DNA of 64,000 bases from G963666895 sp963666895 (GCA_963666895.2 CAXXNS010000003.1:124001-188000); one strand, 5' to 3'; positions 6,735 through 15,891 are shown, numbered from the stretch's first letter. Numbers and translations: made by a program. Notes: generated by a model not told the origin, from the letters alone.

Positions 6735-7706
6735 ATGTCCAAGCTTCTTTCCGTACTTTTCGCCGTCATGATGTTGAGCGCCATGCCCATGACCGCTTCT
6801 GCCGGGTCTTCCGACAAACTGACCATTTTCCATGCCGGGAGCCTGTCCGTGCCTCTGGAGCAGATGGAGCAGGTCTTTGAGGCGGCCCATCCCGGCCTGG
6901 ACGTCCAGCGCGAGGGCGGCGGGTCCACCAAGATGGCCCGCATGATTTCCGAGCTGGGCAAGCCGTGCGACATCATGGCCTCGGCCGACTACGTGGTCAT
7001 CGACAAGAACCTGGTGCCCAAGTTCACGGACATCAACATCCGCTTCGCCACCAACCAGATGGTCCTGTGCTACACCGACCAGAGCAAGTTCGCCTCCGAG
7101 ATCAGCGCGGACAACTGGTACGAGATCCTGGGCCGCGACGGCGTGGAGTGGGGCCACAGCGACCCCAACCTCGACCCCTGCGGCTACCGCTCCCTCATGG
7201 TCCTGCAACTGGCCGAGGCCTTCTACCAGAAGCCCGGCCTGTATCAGGACCTGCTGGCCGCGCGTGACGAGAAGAACGTCCGGCCCAAGTCCGTGGAGCT
7301 CATCGCCCTGCTGCAGAGCGGGCACATGGACTACGCCTGGGAGTACCTGTCCGTGGCCGTGCAGCACGGGCTCAAGTACGTGACCCTGGATTCGCACATC
7401 AACCTGTCCGACTACAGCCTGGACGACTTCTACTCCCAGGCCAAGGTTGAGGTCAGCGGCAAGGAGCCCGGGCAGACCATCACCCGCACGGGCGCGTCCA
7501 TCACCTACGGCGTGACCCTGCTCAAGGACGCCCCCAACATGGGTGCGGCCGTGGACTTCCTGGCCTACCTGCTGGACCCCGAGGGCGGCCTGAAGATCCT
7601 CAAGGACCAGGGCCAGCCGCCGTTCATCCCGGCCCGCGTCTCCTCGCAGGAGATGTACGACGCCCTGCCGGACGCGCTCAAGCCTCTGGTGGAAGTCAAG
7701 AACTGA
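6735..7706 (+). CDS. wtpA: Tungstate/molybdate ABC transporter binding protein WtpA
   Basis: The 323-aa periplasmic protein has a signal peptide (1-23, MTASA) followed by the family opening LTIFHAGSLSVPL, GGGSTKMARMI and CDIMASADYVVID. These residues lie in the oxyanion pocket of the WtpA/ModA group, and the length and NLVPKFTDINIRFATNQMV stretch favour WtpA over ModA or TupA. AAGGAG precedes the ATG. The permease starts 53 bp downstream and the ATPase follows, giving a complete importer for the oxyanion needed in W/Mo-pterin enzymes such as formate dehydrogenase. Confidence 0.9.
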   Translation: MSKLLSVLFAVMMLSAMPMTASAGSSDKLTIFHAGSLSVPLEQMEQVFEAAHPGLDVQREGGGSTKMARMISELGKPCDIMASADYVVIDKNLVPKFTDINIRFATNQMVLCYTDQSKFASEISADNWYEILGRDGVEWGHSDPNLDPCGYRSLMVLQLAEAFYQKPGLYQDLLAARDEKNVRPKSVELIALLQSGHMDYAWEYLSVAVQHGLKYVTLDSHINLSDYSLDDFYSQAKVEVSGKEPGQTITRTGASITYGVTLLKDAPNMGAAVDFLAYLLDPEGGLKILKDQGQPPFIPARVSSQEMYDALPDALKPLVEVKN

Positions 7707-7759
7707 CGTGACACGGGCGGGGGAGGTCCGCCTCCCTCGCCGTTTCAAAGGGAAATCCG

Positions 7760-8563
7760 TTGCCTGTCGCCCGAAGACTTGTCCCGCGCGGCCTGGTTGC
7801 CGGCCTGGCCGTGTCCGCCGGGATCGTGGTCCTGGCCTTCATCGTCCTGCCCCTGTTGCAGATGGTCACCGGCCCGACCCCGGCCGCCCTGTGGGAGACC
7901 ATCCGGGACCCGGACGTGCTGGACAGCATCCTGCTGTCCGTGGGCACCTCCGGCGGGGCCGCCCTCATCTGCCTGGTCCTGGGCACGCCCCTGGCCTATC
8001 TGCTGGCCCGGCGCGAGTTTCGGGGCAAGCGGCTGGTGGAGAGCATCATCGACCTGCCCATCATGATCCCCCACCCCGTGGTGGGCATCGCCCTGCTGAG
8101 CCTGGCCGGGCGCGGGCACGTCATCGGCGACGCGCTCCAGGCTTTGGGCGTGCAGGTCATGGGCACGGTGACGGGTATCGTGGCCGTGTGCACGTACGTG
8201 GCCCTGCCGTTCTATTTGAACACGGCCAAGGCCGGGTTCGAGAGCGTGCCCGAGCGCTCGGAAAAGGTGTCGCGCAGCCTGGGGGCCTCGCCCGGAGCCA
8301 CCTTCTTCCGGGTCACCCTGCCCCTGGCCTGGCGGCACATGCTGGCCGGGACCATCATGGCCGCGGGCCGGGCCGTGAGCGAGTTCGGGGCCGTGGTCAT
8401 CGTGGCCTACCACCCGCGCATCGCCCCGGTGCTCATGTACGAGCGGTTCACCGCCTACGGGCTCAAGTATTCCCAGCCTGTGGCCGTGTGGCTGATCCTG
8501 GTCTGTTTGTTCCTGTTCCTGCTGCTCAGGCTGGTGTCCCGGCCGGGGAGGGCGGCCTCGTGA
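7760..8563 (+). CDS. wtpB: Tungstate/molybdate ABC transporter permease
   Basis: The 267-aa inner-membrane protein has about six helices and the permease coupling motif near 170-200 (ERSEKVSRSLGASPGATFF, the EAA loop). IIDLPIMIPHPVVGIALL is typical of ModB/WtpB permeases. Translation probably starts at TTG 7760, behind AAAGGGA; no better start exists after wtpA. The stop overlaps the ATPase GTG by 4 bp, indicating translational coupling. Confidence 0.88.
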   Translation: MPVARRLVPRGLVAGLAVSAGIVVLAFIVLPLLQMVTGPTPAALWETIRDPDVLDSILLSVGTSGGAALICLVLGTPLAYLLARREFRGKRLVESIIDLPIMIPHPVVGIALLSLAGRGHVIGDALQALGVQVMGTVTGIVAVCTYVALPFYLNTAKAGFESVPERSEKVSRSLGASPGATFFRVTLPLAWRHMLAGTIMAAGRAVSEFGAVVIVAYHPRIAPVLMYERFTAYGLKYSQPVAVWLILVCLFLFLLLRLVSRPGRAAS

Positions 8564-9606
8564 TTCGCCTGGAGAATCTGGACATCCGCGTGCCCTCGTT
8601 CGCGGTGAAGGTGGACTCCCTGCGGTTGGAGCCGGGAACCTTCTTCTGCCTGCTCGGGCCCACGGGCTCGGGCAAGAGCCTGATCCTGGAGACCATCGCC
8701 GGGCTCATCCGGCCCGCGTCCGGCCGGGTGTCCCTGGACGGCCGGGACCAGACCCGCGAGCCGCCCGAGCGCCGCCGCCTGGGCATCGTGTACCAGGACA
8801 GCGCCCTGTTTCCGCACCTGACCGTGGAGCAAAACATCCGCTACGGCCTGCGCTACCATCCCGGAGCGCGGCAAGAGGCCGGGACCTTCCTGCCCCGGTT
8901 GGTCCAGGCCCTGGGCATCGACCACCTGCTGTCGCGGCGCGTGACCACCCTGTCCGGGGGCGAGAGCCAGCGCACGGCCCTGGCCCGGGCCCTGGCCATC
9001 CAGCCCAAGGTTCTGCTCCTGGACGAGCCCCTGTCCGCCCTGGACCCCAACTTCCGGGACGAGATGCGCCACCTGCTCAAGGCGGTGCACCGCGACCTGG
9101 GCCTGACCGTGTTCATGGTCACCCACGACTTTGCCGAGGCCTTTTTCCTGGCCGACCGGGTGGCCGTGCTGCACGACGGCGGGATGGAGCAGCAGGGCAC
9201 CACCGAGGACGTGTTCCGGCGTCCGGCCACCGAGTTCGTGGCTCGGTTCACGGGCATGCGCAACGTGTATCCGGCCAGGGTGCGCGGCCGGTCCGTGGCC
9301 TTCTGCGGCCTGGAGGTTCCCTGGCCCGGGGAGCACGCGCCCAGCCACGTCGGGCTCAGGCCCGAGGACCTGGTGGTCCGCCGGACCGGATCGTTTCCGG
9401 ACGCCTACCAGGTCGTGGAGGGGGAGCTGGCCGGAATCTCGCCCTCGGGCTTCCAGTACGAGGCCCGGGTGCGGTCCCACGGCTACGAGCTGGTGGGCAT
9501 GCTGGACCGCCGCACCCTGCTGGAGTCGCGCCTGTCCCCCGGGGACAAGGTATTGGCCGGGTTCGACCCGGCGCTATTGCACGTCTTTGGCCGCCGCACG
9601 GGCTGA
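8560..9606 (+). CDS. wtpC: Tungstate/molybdate ABC transporter ATP-binding protein
   Basis: The 348-aa ATPase has Walker A GPTGSGKS (about 31-38), Q loop VYQDSALF, signature LSGGESQR, Walker B VLLLDEP and H-loop MVTHD. From about 235 comes a C-terminal TOBE/MOP-like extension of about 110 residues that may bind oxyanion and regulate transport. It starts at GTG 8560 inside the permease stop (GTGA). It completes the wtpABC importer. Confidence 0.9.
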   Translation: MIRLENLDIRVPSFAVKVDSLRLEPGTFFCLLGPTGSGKSLILETIAGLIRPASGRVSLDGRDQTREPPERRRLGIVYQDSALFPHLTVEQNIRYGLRYHPGARQEAGTFLPRLVQALGIDHLLSRRVTTLSGGESQRTALARALAIQPKVLLLDEPLSALDPNFRDEMRHLLKAVHRDLGLTVFMVTHDFAEAFFLADRVAVLHDGGMEQQGTTEDVFRRPATEFVARFTGMRNVYPARVRGRSVAFCGLEVPWPGEHAPSHVGLRPEDLVVRRTGSFPDAYQVVEGELAGISPSGFQYEARVRSHGYELVGMLDRRTLLESRLSPGDKVLAGFDPALLHVFGRRTG

Positions 9607-9674
9607 CCCCTCCTGTCCCGCCTTGCGATTTCCGCCCGATTGGGTACAACCTGGGACGCCGGGCGGAATCACTC

Positions 9675-10382
9675 ATGAGCGAACAGGAAAACAAGAACAA
9701 CGCTTCCCTCAAGGGACTGGTCAAGGGGCTGGTCTTTCTGGCCACCCTGGCCCTGCTGGTGTGGCTGGCCCGGAAATCGGGCGTGGAGGACATGGTCCAG
9801 GACGCGGACTGGTTCCAGGACAAGGTCCTGGGCCACGGACCGACCAGCATCCTGGTCTTCGTGGGCTTCACCACCCTGTTCACAGGGGTGGGCCTGCCCC
9901 GGCAGTTGACCGGGTTCCTGGGCGGCATGGTCTTCGGCTGGTGGTGGGGGTCGGTGCTCTGCACCGTGGGCTACGGCCTGGGCTGCTGGCTGGCCTCGGG
10001 GTACGCCCGGGTCATGGGCCGGGAGTTCGTGGCCCGGCTGTTCGGCAAGCGGGTGGCCGGCATCGACGCCTTCCTGAGCAGGCAGCCCTTCAAGATGTCC
10101 CTGGCCGTGCGCCTCTTTCCCCTGGGCTCCAACCTGGCCACCAACCTGGCCGCCGGGGTGTCGTCCATCCCGCTGGTTCCGTTCGTGCTCGGGTCCAGCC
10201 TGGGCGCCTACCCGCAGAGCCTGGTCTTCTCCCTGTTCGGGGACGGCCTGAACGCCGAGTCCGACCTGGGCATGTACGTGTCCGTGGGCGTGAGCGTGGT
10301 CCTGCTGGTGGCCGCCACCTGGCTGGGCATGTCCCTGTACCGCAGGCACCGGGCCGAGCAGCGGGCGGATCAGTCTGAATAG
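9675..10382 (+). CDS. VTT-domain (TVP38/DedA-like) membrane protein
   Basis: The 235-aa protein has five or six membrane segments and VTT-family signatures: GVGLPRQLTGFLGGMVFGWWWG, a reentrant Gly-rich region, and FPLGSNLATNLAAGVSSIP with the conserved Pro/Asn turn. VTT proteins are linked to lipid scrambling and envelope homeostasis; the precise substrate here is unknown. The 3' end overlaps the convergent PAP2 gene by 13 bp. Confidence 0.85.
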   Translation: MSEQENKNNASLKGLVKGLVFLATLALLVWLARKSGVEDMVQDADWFQDKVLGHGPTSILVFVGFTTLFTGVGLPRQLTGFLGGMVFGWWWGSVLCTVGYGLGCWLASGYARVMGREFVARLFGKRVAGIDAFLSRQPFKMSLAVRLFPLGSNLATNLAAGVSSIPLVPFVLGSSLGAYPQSLVFSLFGDGLNAESDLGMYVSVGVSVVLLVAATWLGMSLYRRHRAEQRADQSE

Positions 10383-10981
10383 AAGCGCGGCAGCCAGCGC
10401 CTGACCGCCTTTTCCAGCCACACCCTCCACACGATCCAGGCCAGCGCGGCGATCACCAGGCCGAACAGCCATCCGGCCAGCACGTCCGTTGGGTAGTGCT
10501 TGCCCAGGTAGACCCGGGAGAACCCGGTCAGCACGGGCAGGAGCGTCAGCCAGGGCCGCGCTCCGGGCCAGAGCAGCATGGCCAGCAGGGCCAGGCAGGC
10601 GGTGTTGGCCGCGTGGGCCGAAGGGTAGGAGGAGCCGTTGGTCTTGGTCTGGGTGAAGTCGGGCGGCCGCCTGGTCCAGTGCCCGTCCTCCATGTGCCAG
10701 GTCCCGGCGATGGCGTTGAGCGGCCGCACCCGGCTCACCGAGTCCTTGACCACGTTGGTGGTCAGGTCCGTGGCGCCCAGGGCCAGCAGCAGCAGGACGA
10801 AGAGCGCGATCTGCGACTTGCCCAGCTTCTTGACCAGGAAATAGAAGGCCACGGCCATGCCCACGGCCATGAGCAGCCGGGACGAGAGCAGGGGCATGAG
10901 GATGTTCAGGCCTTCGGAGTGCAGGTCCTGATTGATGAATATGAACAGGCGGGCGTCAAGGGCCGGGGTGTGGAAGTACAT
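10370..10981 (-). CDS. PAP2-family lipid phosphatase
   Basis: The 203-aa membrane protein has the PAP2 catalytic set: KDSVSRVRP (motif 1), YPSAHAAN (motif 2, catalytic His) and SRVYLGKHYPTD (motif 3, nucleophile-side His). These act at the periplasmic face on undecaprenyl pyrophosphate, phosphatidic acid or lipid A phosphates. AGGAG supports ATG 10981. The convergent neighbour is a VTT protein, another lipid-handling family, which fits envelope lipid turnover. Confidence 0.9.
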   Translation of the reverse strand: MYFHTPALDARLFIFINQDLHSEGLNILMPLLSSRLLMAVGMAVAFYFLVKKLGKSQIALFVLLLLALGATDLTTNVVKDSVSRVRPLNAIAGTWHMEDGHWTRRPPDFTQTKTNGSSYPSAHAANTACLALLAMLLWPGARPWLTLLPVLTGFSRVYLGKHYPTDVLAGWLFGLVIAALAWIVWRVWLEKAVRRWLPRFYSD

Positions 10982-11094
10982 GAACGCTCCTGGGGCGCGA
11001 CCATAGCCGGGAACCCGGCCCGGGGCAACAGGAATCGGCCCGCTCCTTGCCCGAACGGCCGCCATGGCCTAGGCTTCCCCAAAAAGGAGCCCCC

Positions 11095-12000
11095 ATGCTG
11101 ACCGGCATCCATATCCTGCTGACCTACACCTGCCTGTATGAGTGCGAGCACTGTTTTCTGTATTGCGGCCCGGGCTCGCCGGGCACCTTCTCCCTGGCCG
11201 ACCTGGAGAACCTGCTGGACCAGGCCGCGGCCCTGGGCACGGTGCGCACGGTCTTTTTCGAGGGCGGCGAGGCCTTCCTGTTCTATCCACTGCTGGTGCG
11301 GGGTGTGGAGCTGGCCCGGGAGCGCGGTTTTCAGGCGGAGGCCCTGACCAACGCCTACTGGGCCGTGCATGCCGAGGACACCGGCCTGTGGCTCGAACCG
11401 CTCATCAGGGCCGGGCTGTCCGGCCTGGGCGTGAGCGACGACATTTACCACTACGACCAGGAGCGGCCCACTCCCGCGCGCGCGGCCTTGGACGGCGCGG
11501 CCCGGCTGGGCCTGGACGCCTCGGAGCTGCGCATCGAACCGCCCTCGGTGAAAGTGGACGAATCCCGGAACAAGGGTGAGCCCATCGTGGGCGGCGGGGT
11601 GCGCTTCCGGGGACGGGCCGCGGACGAGCTGGTCAAGGACCTGCCCCGGCGTGACTGGCGGGAGTTCACCGAGTGTCCGGACGAGGATTTGGAAAACCCC
11701 AAGCGGGTGCACGTGGACCCTTGGGGCGAGATGCACATCTGCCAGGGCGTTTCCATGGGCAACGTGTTCCGTGACGGGCTGGCCCGGGTCATGGAAACGT
11801 ACCGGGCGGCCGACCATCCCATCTGCGGCCCGCTTCTGCGCTCCGGCCCGGCCGGATTGGTGGAGGAGTACGGCCTGTCCTGCAAGGGGCAATACGTGGA
11901 CGCCTGCCACCTGTGCTTCCGCGCCCGCCAGGAGCTGCGCCAGCGCTATCCCGAGCATCTCTGCCCGGCCCAGGTGTACGGGCCTGGAGCGGAGGGCTAG
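11095..12000 (+). CDS. Uncharacterised radical SAM protein with C-terminal Cys cluster
   Basis: The 301-aa enzyme carries the radical SAM motif CLYECEHC (Cys13, 17, 20) and a further Cys24. FFEGGEAFLFYPL follows as the GGE-type SAM-binding strand. The C-terminal third has several Cys (TECPDE, MHICQG, LSCKG, DACHLC) that look like a SPASM-type auxiliary cluster, suggesting peptide or protein modification. No precursor-like peptide is seen next to it. AGGAG precedes ATG 11095. Its stop shares CTAG with the convergent carbonic anhydrase. The substrate is unknown. Confidence 0.8.
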   Translation: MLTGIHILLTYTCLYECEHCFLYCGPGSPGTFSLADLENLLDQAAALGTVRTVFFEGGEAFLFYPLLVRGVELARERGFQAEALTNAYWAVHAEDTGLWLEPLIRAGLSGLGVSDDIYHYDQERPTPARAALDGAARLGLDASELRIEPPSVKVDESRNKGEPIVGGGVRFRGRAADELVKDLPRRDWREFTECPDEDLENPKRVHVDPWGEMHICQGVSMGNVFRDGLARVMETYRAADHPICGPLLRSGPAGLVEEYGLSCKGQYVDACHLCFRARQELRQRYPEHLCPAQVYGPGAEG

Positions 12001-12644
12001 TCTTCTTTTTTGCAGACCGTGACCAGCGGCTCGAAGCTTTTGGTCCGGTTCAAATAGCTGGTCAGCTCGCCGGTCTCCAGGTCGAAGTACCAGCCGTGCA
12101 GGGTGAGGAGGCCTTTGTCCACGCGCTCCTTGAGCCAGGGAAAGGTCATCAGGTTGTGGAGCGAGACCAGGACCGAGGCCTGCTCGCAGACCCGGGCCCG
12201 CACCTCGGGGTCGGCCCCGGCGTACTTGGTCATGGCCAGCTGCCGGGCCGGTTCCAGGATGTTCACCCATTCGCCCAGGAACTCGTCCTTGGGGTCCACG
12301 CCGTCCAGCAGGGCGCGCACGCCCCCGCACTGCCGGTGGCCGAGCACGATGACGTGCTCCACCTCCAGATGGCGCACCGCGTATTCGATGGCCGAGGACA
12401 CGCCGTGGTAGCCCCAGCCGGGCTGGTAGGGCGGGGCGATGTTGGCGATGTTGCGGATGATGAACAGCTCGCCCAGGCCGGAGTCCGTGAGCAGGGCCGG
12501 GTCCACCCGGGAGTCGCAGCAGGCGATCATCAGCACCCGGGGGCTCTGGCCCTGGCGGAGCTGGTCCAGCAGGGCGCCGTCGTTGCACAGGCATTCTTTC
12601 TGGAAGCGCTTGAATCCGGCCAGGAATTTGGTCAGGTCGTGCAT
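11997..12644 (-). CDS. Beta-class carbonic anhydrase
   Basis: The 215-aa enzyme interconverts CO2 and bicarbonate in the cytoplasm. Zinc ligands and the catalytic dyad are visible: ACCDSRVDP (Cys42, Asp44, Arg46) and GHRQCGG (His and Cys near 98-101). FIIRNIANIAPPY matches the family. Start at ATG 12644 gives the usual N-terminus (FLAGFKRFQKE); its ribosome site is weak. The upstream sequence between 12645 and 12720 separates it from the divergent glycosyltransferase. Confidence 0.92.
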   Translation of the reverse strand: MHDLTKFLAGFKRFQKECLCNDGALLDQLRQGQSPRVLMIACCDSRVDPALLTDSGLGELFIIRNIANIAPPYQPGWGYHGVSSAIEYAVRHLEVEHVIVLGHRQCGGVRALLDGVDPKDEFLGEWVNILEPARQLAMTKYAGADPEVRARVCEQASVLVSLHNLMTFPWLKERVDKGLLTLHGWYFDLETGELTSYLNRTKSFEPLVTVCKKED

Positions 12645-12720
12645 GTGGCCCCATACCAGCACCCGAGGCGGCAGGGCAAGCGGCTTGCCCGGGAACCGCT
12701 TTGCGGGTAGGTAAGCCCCC

Positions 12721-13881
12721 ATGTCCCTACCCGCGTCCCAACCCGCGTCCCAACCCGCCGCCCGCATCGCCCTCATGCTGCCCCGGCTGTCCCGCTACGG
12801 CGGGGCCGAGGGGTTCGCCTGGCGGCTGGCCGAGGCCCTGGCCAAGGCCGGGCATCAGGTGGATTTCCTGTGCGCCCGGGCCGAGTCCGAGCCTCCCGCA
12901 GGCGTGCGGGTCATCGAGCTGGGCCGGGGCGGGCCGTTCAAGTGGCGCAAGGTGCTGTGCTTCGCCCGCCGCGCCGAGGCGGCCCGCAAAAAGGGCGGCT
13001 ATGATCTTTCCATCGGCCTGGGCAAGTCGCTCAACCAGGACGTGCTGCGCATCGGCGGCGGGCCCCAGCCCGTGTTCTGGAACCTGTCGGCCCGGGCCTG
13101 GCCCGCCGGTTTGCCCCGGGCCTTCAAGATGCTGCGGCGCAGGCTGTCCCTGGCCAACTGGATCAGCGGCCGGATCGAGCGCGTCCAGGCCCGGAACACG
13201 CCGCTCATCGTGGCCAACTCGGACCACTCCCGCAAGTGGATGGCCCGGGCCCACCCCTTTCTTGACCCGGCGGCCATGCGGGTCATCTACAACCCGCCGG
13301 ACCTGGACCGCTTCGCGCCCCTGCCGGACGGCGAGCGGGCAAGGCTGCGGGCCGAGGCCGGGATCAAGCCCGGCGAGATTGCGCTCCTCCTGGCCGGGAC
13401 CAACTTCCGGCTCAAGGGCGTGGCCACGGCCATCCGCGCCCTGGCCCTGCTGCCCGAACGCTTCCGGCTCCTGGTGGCCGGGGAGCGGGGCACCGGCCGC
13501 TACCTGCGCCTGGCCCGGAGCCTGGGCGTGGGGGAGCGGGTGGCCTTCCTGGGCCGGGTGGAGGACATGCGTTCCTTTTATAATATGGGCGACGTCTTCG
13601 TGCTGCCCACCTTTTACGACGCCTGCTCCAACGCCCTGATGGAGGCCCTGGCCTGCGGGCTCAAGGCCGTGTCCGGCGCGGACAACGGCTCGGCGGCCTT
13701 TTTGCCGCCGGATCAGGTCCTGGCCGACCCGGCCGACCACCAGTCCCTGGCCGACATGGTCCTGGCCCTGGAAGCCGCGCCCGCGCCCGGCCCGTTCCAG
13801 TGGCCCGCGAACGTCCCGGCCGGGCTGACCGCCTGGGTGGCGTTGGTGGACGAACTACTCACAGCGAGAACCCGCACATGA
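12721..13881 (+). CDS. GT4 glycosyltransferase (WaaG-like LPS core)
   Basis: The 386-aa GT-B enzyme has an N-terminal Rossmann half (RIALMLPRLSRYGGAEGFAWRLA) and a C-terminal nucleotide-sugar half with GTNFRLKGVATAIRAL and the E-x7-E-like DACSNALMEALACG. The GGG-RIGGGPQPVFW region and the placing of motifs resemble LPS core heptose/glucosyltransferases of the WaaG type. A pair of AASQP-like repeats marks the N-terminus. ATGA overlap with the next gene shows coupling. gmhB follows nearby, which fits heptose-containing LPS. Confidence 0.85.
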   Translation: MSLPASQPASQPAARIALMLPRLSRYGGAEGFAWRLAEALAKAGHQVDFLCARAESEPPAGVRVIELGRGGPFKWRKVLCFARRAEAARKKGGYDLSIGLGKSLNQDVLRIGGGPQPVFWNLSARAWPAGLPRAFKMLRRRLSLANWISGRIERVQARNTPLIVANSDHSRKWMARAHPFLDPAAMRVIYNPPDLDRFAPLPDGERARLRAEAGIKPGEIALLLAGTNFRLKGVATAIRALALLPERFRLLVAGERGTGRYLRLARSLGVGERVAFLGRVEDMRSFYNMGDVFVLPTFYDACSNALMEALACGLKAVSGADNGSAAFLPPDQVLADPADHQSLADMVLALEAAPAPGPFQWPANVPAGLTAWVALVDELLTARTRT

Positions 13882-14291
13882 CCAACGACGACTTCAAGCG
13901 TTTTTTGAACGAGATTCCCTTTCATATTCACCTGGGCCTGCAAGTGGAGGAGGCCCGGGAGGGCTACGCCCGCTTGCGCCTGCCGTACCGGCCCGAATTC
14001 GTGGGCGACGCCCGGCGTCCGGCCCTGCACGGCGGCCTGCTGTCCACCCTGGTGGACACCTGCGGCGGCATCGCGGTCTGGGCCTCGGGCGACCCGCATG
14101 ACAAGGTGGCCACCATCGACCTGCGCGTGGACTACTTGCGCCCGGCCCCGGCCAAGGACCTTATCGCCGAGGCCCAGGTAAGGCTGCTGGGCAACCGGGT
14201 GGGCAACGCGGCCGTGATCGTGCATGCGGCCGACGATCCCGATACCCCGTTGGTGGAAGGAAGGGGAGTCTACAACATTAGGAAGAGCTAG
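13878..14291 (+). CDS. PaaI-family hotdog thioesterase
   Basis: The 137-aa protein is a single hotdog domain with HGGLLSTLVDTCGGIAVW, the PaaI/YbgC-like active-site helix, and TIDLRVDYLRPAP. It should hydrolyse an acyl- or aryl-CoA in the cytoplasm; the specific thioester is unknown. It starts inside the glycosyltransferase stop (ATGA) and its 3' end overlaps gmhB, on the other strand, by 14 bp. Confidence 0.88.
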   Translation: MTNDDFKRFLNEIPFHIHLGLQVEEAREGYARLRLPYRPEFVGDARRPALHGGLLSTLVDTCGGIAVWASGDPHDKVATIDLRVDYLRPAPAKDLIAEAQVRLLGNRVGNAAVIVHAADDPDTPLVEGRGVYNIRKS

Positions 14292-14856
14292 CGCGGCCCA
14301 ATTTTTCAGCGATCCAGTCGGCCGCCTCGGCCAGGTCCCGGGCAATGAAGTCGGGCCGGCAGCGGTCCTTGTGCTCCGCGCCCTTGCCGGTCAGGACCAA
14401 TATGCTTTGCGCGCCCACGTTCCGGGCCAGCTCCACGTCCGCGTCCTTGTCCCCGATGACGAAACAACGCTCCGGGTCCGTGCTCAATCCCAGGTCCGTT
14501 CGGGCCTGGTCAACCAGGCCGGTGGCCGGCTTGCGGCAGTTGCAGCCTTTTTCCGGGGCGTGCGGGCAGTGGTAGTACCCGGCCGGGCGCACCCCGTGCT
14601 CGTCCAGCAACTCGTCCAGCCGGTCCGTGACCAGGGCCACGTCCTCCTCGGTGAAGTAGCCCCGCCCCACGCCCGACTGGTTGGAGACCACCACCAGGAC
14701 CGCGCCCAGCCCGGCCAGCGCGCGCAGCCCCTGAACCGCGCCATCCAGCAACTCCACCTCGTCCGGGTCGGCCAGGTAGTGCTTGTCCCTGATGATGGTG
14801 CCGTCGCGGTCCAGAAAGACCACGCATCGCCTGGGGGGGCGGTCCTCAGACTTCAT
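14278..14856 (-). CDS. gmhB: D-glycero-beta-D-manno-heptose 1,7-bisphosphate 7-phosphatase
   Basis: The 192-aa HAD phosphatase has FLDRDGTII (nucleophile Asp16, Asp18), VSNQSGVGRGYF, the zinc-binding loop HCPHAPEKGCNCRKP typical of GmhB, and FVIGDKDADVELA. It removes the 7-phosphate in ADP-heptose synthesis for LPS core. ATG 14856 overlaps the stop of the upstream UDP-glucuronate decarboxylase (TGATG), so the two are coupled. Confidence 0.93.
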   Translation of the reverse strand: MKSEDRPPRRCVVFLDRDGTIIRDKHYLADPDEVELLDGAVQGLRALAGLGAVLVVVSNQSGVGRGYFTEEDVALVTDRLDELLDEHGVRPAGYYHCPHAPEKGCNCRKPATGLVDQARTDLGLSTDPERCFVIGDKDADVELARNVGAQSILVLTGKGAEHKDRCRPDFIARDLAEAADWIAEKLGRASSS

Positions 14857-15805
14857 CAGCTCTTTTCCAGGGCCTTGCGGAAATAGTCCAGGGTCCGCTT
14901 GAGCCCGTCCTCCAGGTCCACCCTGGGCGTCCAGTCCATGGTCTTGCGGGCCAGGGTGATGTCCGGGCAGCGGCGCACCGGGTCGTTCTCGGGCAGGGGC
15001 TTGAACACGATCTCGGACTTGGACCCGGTGAGCTTGATGATGATTTCCGCGATCTCCAGGATGGTGCACTCGTGCGGGTTGCCCAGGTTCATGGGCCCGG
15101 TCACGGCCTCGTCCGAGTCCATGAGCCGCATGAGCCCCTCCACCAGGTCGTCCACGTAGCAGAAGGACCGGGTCTGGTGGCCCTCGCCGTAGATGGTGAT
15201 GGGCTCGTTCTGCAGGGCCTGGACCATGAAGTTGGACACCACCCGGCCGTCGTACAGGGCCATGCGCGGGCCGTAGGTGTTGAAGATGCGGGCCACCTTG
15301 ATGGACAGGTTGTGCTGGCGGCGGTAGTCGAAGAACAGGGTTTCGGCGCAGCGCTTGCCCTCGTCGTAGCAGGCGCGCAGCCCGATGGGGTTGACGTGTC
15401 CCCAGTAGTCCTCGGTCTGCGGATGCACCTCGGGTCGCCGTAGACCTCGCTGGTGCTGGCCAGGAGGATGCGGGCCTTGATGCGCTTGGCCAGGCCCAGC
15501 ATGTTGATGGAGCCGTGCACCGAGGTCTTGGTGGTCTGCACCGGGTCGTGCTGGTAGTGCACGGGCGAGGCCGGGCAGGCCAGGGAGTAGATCTGGTCCA
15601 CCTCCGCGTAGAGCGGGAAGGTCACGTCGTGGCGCATGAGCTCGAAGTAGGGGTGGTTCAGGAGATGGGCCACGTTGGCCTTGCTGCCGGTGAAATAGTT
15701 GTCCACGCACAGGACCTCGCAGCCCTGGTCCAGGAGGCGTTCGCAAAGGTGGGAGCCCAGAAACCCGGCTCCGCCGGTGACCAGTACGCGCTTGGATCGA
15801 TTCAT
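14856..15805 (-). CDS. UDP-glucuronate decarboxylase-type SDR epimerase, interrupted by a 1-nt frameshift
   Basis: The extended SDR has the NAD-binding VTGGAGFLGSHLCERLL, VDNYFTGSK, STSEVYGDP, then after the shift the catalytic-side YDEGKRCAETLFFDY, RIFNTYGPRM and PENDPVRRCPDI. This is the UXS pattern (UDP-glucuronate to UDP-xylose, membrane-associated sugar synthesis). Between STSEVYGDP and EVHPQTEDYWG the frame is lost near 15433, where GACCCGAGG would read correctly as GACCCCGAGG. All residues on both sides are intact, so a sequencing deletion in a C run is more likely than decay. Start ATG 15805 follows GGAGCAAGG. Confidence 0.85.
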
Positions 15806-15891
15806 GCCTTGCTCCATATGCTCAGCAGGTTGACTTTCCTGGTTGATAGACTGAAACCAGTGCGGGAGACAAGTGGAGAGGAGGACCCCCA

